Assembly: GCA_934617135.1 (NCBI GenBank)
Contig: CAKTUC010000030.1
Span: forward strand, 1-14,907
Source of the DNA: an uncultured Collinsella sp.
Lineage (GTDB): Bacteria; Actinomycetota; Coriobacteriia; Coriobacteriales; Coriobacteriaceae
Length of the DNA stretch: 14,907 nt
Direction of reading: 5' to 3'
This document shows, in pieces, positions 12,919 to 14,907 of this stretch (its first letter is position 1; the number at the start of each line of letters is the position of its first letter). The translations under genes and the position numbers were made by a program. The notes below the pieces were generated by a model. It did not search any database and was not told the DNA's origin. It saw nothing but the letters and a program-made list of their open reading frames with translations.

Positions 12919-14862
12919 TTAGTTGCTAGACTCGGAGTCGTCGCCGGAGCCGGAACCGGAGACGGAAACCGTCAGCGTGATCGTGGTGTCGGTGGACTGC
13001 TTACCGGTGGGGGAGACGCCCGTAACGGTGGCATTCTCGTTGCCGCTCACAGGGTTGCCGTTCTGGTCACAGAAGCCGATGTTGTAGAAACCGGCGTTGT
13101 TGAGCGCGGTGACGGCGGCGGAGATGCTCTTGCCGTACAGGTTGCCCGGGACGCTGGCCTTGCCGGACTTCTTGGCGATGACGACGGTAATCGTGGCACC
13201 GGGCTTCTGCTTGCCGCTGGGGTTCCAGCTAATTACGGTGCCCTCGGTTACCGAGTCGTTTTCCTGGTAGCTAACGTCGACGCCAAAGCCAGCCATGTCG
13301 AGAGCGTTGCGCGCTTGGGCCTCGGTCATGTCGGTCAGATCGGGCACCGAGGTGGTGTCCGGGCCGCTGGAGACCTTGTACGAGATGGTCGTGCCCTTCT
13401 CGACCTCCTTGCCGGCAGCAGTGCTCTGCTCAAAGACCTGGCCCTCCTCGGCCTCATTGGCTTCCTCCGAAGCGCTGCCCTTCAGGCCCACGCTTGCCAG
13501 TGCGGCCTCGGCCTGGTCCTTGGTCAGGCCGAGGAGCTGCGGAACCTCAACCTTCTCGGAGGGCTTAGGGCCCTTGGAGATTACCAAGTTCACCCTCGTG
13601 CCCTTGGCTTTCTTGGTGTTGCCGTTGGGGGTCTGCTCGGCGACCTTTCCCTCGTCGACATCGTCGTTGTAGCTCTGGTCGACAGTGCCAACCTCAAGGC
13701 CGGCTTCCTTGATCTGCTCAATAGCGGTTTCCTGGTCCTTGCCCAGCACGTCGGGCACCGTGACCTGTTCGCCACTGAACATGCCCGTGGCAAAGGCCAC
13801 TACAACGCCAATCACGGCGACGGCGGCAATCACGGCGGCGATGATCTTGTTCTTGTTGGACTTGGGTTTCTCGACCTCGTAGGAGCCCGTGGAGCCCGAG
13901 ACAGCGCTGCGGGCGGTGTTCTGACCGCTCACGCCCGAGACGGGACGAACCATAGCACGCGTTGAGTCGGAAAGCTCGCGGGTCTTGGTGGCACCCAGGT
14001 CGCCGGCGGCACCGATGATGCGCGTAGGCTCCGAGACGTTGACGGCACGGCCGGACAGGTAGCTGTTGAGCACCTGGCGCAGCTCGTCGGCCGTCTGGAA
14101 GCGGTTTGCCGGGTCCTTCTCCATGCACTTGAGGATGATGCGCTCCAGGTCGGCATCGACGCCGGAGTTGATCTGGCTCGGCGGGATGGGGAGCTCGTTG
14201 ACCTGCTTGAGCGCGACCGAGATGGCGTCGTCGCCGTCAAAGGGCACGCGGCCGGTGGCGCACTCGTACATGACGACACCCAGCGAGTAGATATCCGAGG
14301 TGGGGCCGAGGTCCTGGCCGCGGGTCTGCTCGGGGCTTACATAGTGGGCGGTGCCCAGAACGTTGTTATCCTGCGTGAGGTGGCTGTTCTTGGCGCGTGC
14401 GATGCCAAAATCCATGACCTTGATGTTGCCGTCGGGCAGCACCATGATGTTTTGCGGCTTAATGTCGCGGTGGATGATCTCGTGCTTGTGTGCGACCGAA
14501 AGCGCGGAGCTGATCTGCGAACCGATCTGCGCGACCTTCTTGGGATCGAGGGCGCCGTGGCTCTTGATGCCGCTCTTAAGGTCGGTACCGCGCAGGTACT
14601 CCATGACGATGTAATAGGTGTCGCCGTCCTTGCCCCAATCGTAGACGCCCACGATATAGGGGGAGGACAGGCCGGCTGCTGCCTGGGCCTCCTGCTTAAA
14701 GCGGGCGGCGAAGGTGGCGTCGCCGGCATACTGCGGCAGCATGATCTTGACGGCAACCGTGCGGTCGAGGACCTGATCCTGCGCACGGAAGACGGTCGCC
14801 ATGCCGCCCGTTCCCACCTTATCCTTGAGGAGGTATCTTCCCCCGAGGACCCTCTGTTCCAT
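12919..14862 (-). CDS. pknB: PASTA-domain Ser/Thr protein kinase (PknB/StkP type)
   Basis: The ATG at 14862 is preceded by AGGAG at 5 nt; an ATG at 14877 would include that RBS. The product is 647 aa. Kinase domain residues ~10-270: glycine loop GTGGMATV, Lys39 (VAVK), HRDIKPQN at 131-138, DFG 151-153 and SPE 176-178, all consistent with an active kinase. A juxtamembrane linker rich in Ser/Thr is followed by one transmembrane segment (~340-361) and four extracellular PASTA repeats (~367-431, 438-500, 505-566, 569-635). Homologues sense muropeptides/lipid II and control cell-wall growth and division. The gene ends in a strong terminator, fitting its usual place as last gene of a cell-division/wall operon whose other members would lie beyond the window's right edge. 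It is chromosomal flank, not element cargo. Confidence 0.97.
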   Translation of the reverse strand: MEQRVLGGRYLLKDKVGTGGMATVFRAQDQVLDRTVAVKIMLPQYAGDATFAARFKQEAQAAAGLSSPYIVGVYDWGKDGDTYYIVMEYLRGTDLKSGIKSHGALDPKKVAQIGSQISSALSVAHKHEIIHRDIKPQNIMVLPDGNIKVMDFGIARAKNSHLTQDNNVLGTAHYVSPEQTRGQDLGPTSDIYSLGVVMYECATGRVPFDGDDAISVALKQVNELPIPPSQINSGVDADLERIILKCMEKDPANRFQTADELRQVLNSYLSGRAVNVSEPTRIIGAAGDLGATKTRELSDSTRAMVRPVSGVSGQNTARSAVSGSTGSYEVEKPKSNKNKIIAAVIAAVAVIGVVVAFATGMFSGEQVTVPDVLGKDQETAIEQIKEAGLEVGTVDQSYNDDVDEGKVAEQTPNGNTKKAKGTRVNLVISKGPKPSEKVEVPQLLGLTKDQAEAALASVGLKGSASEEANEAEEGQVFEQSTAAGKEVEKGTTISYKVSSGPDTTSVPDLTDMTEAQARNALDMAGFGVDVSYQENDSVTEGTVISWNPSGKQKPGATITVVIAKKSGKASVPGNLYGKSISAAVTALNNAGFYNIGFCDQNGNPVSGNENATVTGVSPTGKQSTDTTITLTVSVSGSGSGDDSESSN

Positions 14863-14907
14863 TCCTGCTCCTAACATAACTATTCGCTCAACGATGTGTG
14901 TAGTACC

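Overview
The window looks like an actinobacterial, Coriobacteriia-like (Collinsella-type) chromosome carrying an integrated mobilizable element. The reasons are the GC-rich protein-coding DNA, a PknB-type kinase with four PASTA repeats, an alanine-rich sortase-anchored surface protein with an LAQTG sorting signal, and a tRNA-Arg-like integration site. The assignment rests on style and family resemblance only.

Layout. 1-3560: the 3' part of a large coiled-coil/CAP-domain surface protein, then a small exported protein with a C2H2-like zinc-finger motif, each followed by a terminator-like hairpin. 3560-4170: a gene-less stretch ending in a chain of hairpins, the probable oriT/leader. 4175-5903: a MobC-like relaxosome protein overlapping a relaxase. 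5889-6332: the first copy of a ~444-bp direct repeat, encoding a 41-residue hydrophobic/basic peptide with a perfect Shine-Dalgarno sequence. 6392-8604: a terminator-containing leader, three translationally coupled metallophosphoesterases, and three consecutive hairpins. 8620-9195 (minus): a coiled-coil protein. 9196-9807: gene-less, with a strong hairpin. 9808-11915 (minus): a winged-helix protein, an excisionase-like protein and a tyrosine integrase. 12108-12327: three tRNA-Arg-like fragments, one followed by a tRNA-style terminator, then a possible relaxase tail. 12313-12757: the second copy of the direct repeat. 12832-14862 (minus): a chromosomal PASTA Ser/Thr kinase and its terminator.

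Interpretation. Integrase, excisionase-like protein, MobC, relaxase and the tRNA 3' fragment together make an integrative mobilizable element; it has no visible conjugation-pore genes and would depend on a helper. The tRNA fragment, about 190 bp beyond the integrase, is most simply the right end. No intact tRNA copy (the expected left end) is visible, so the left end is probably outside the window and the surface-protein genes may be cargo. The second repeat copy lies outside the att site. This suggests an older, largely deleted relative at the same locus, and gives a substrate for homologous deletion of about 6.4 kb. The least conventional parts are the three-phosphoesterase cassette bracketed by RNA-hairpin structures and the duplicated small-peptide module, which has features of a type I toxin-like gene.
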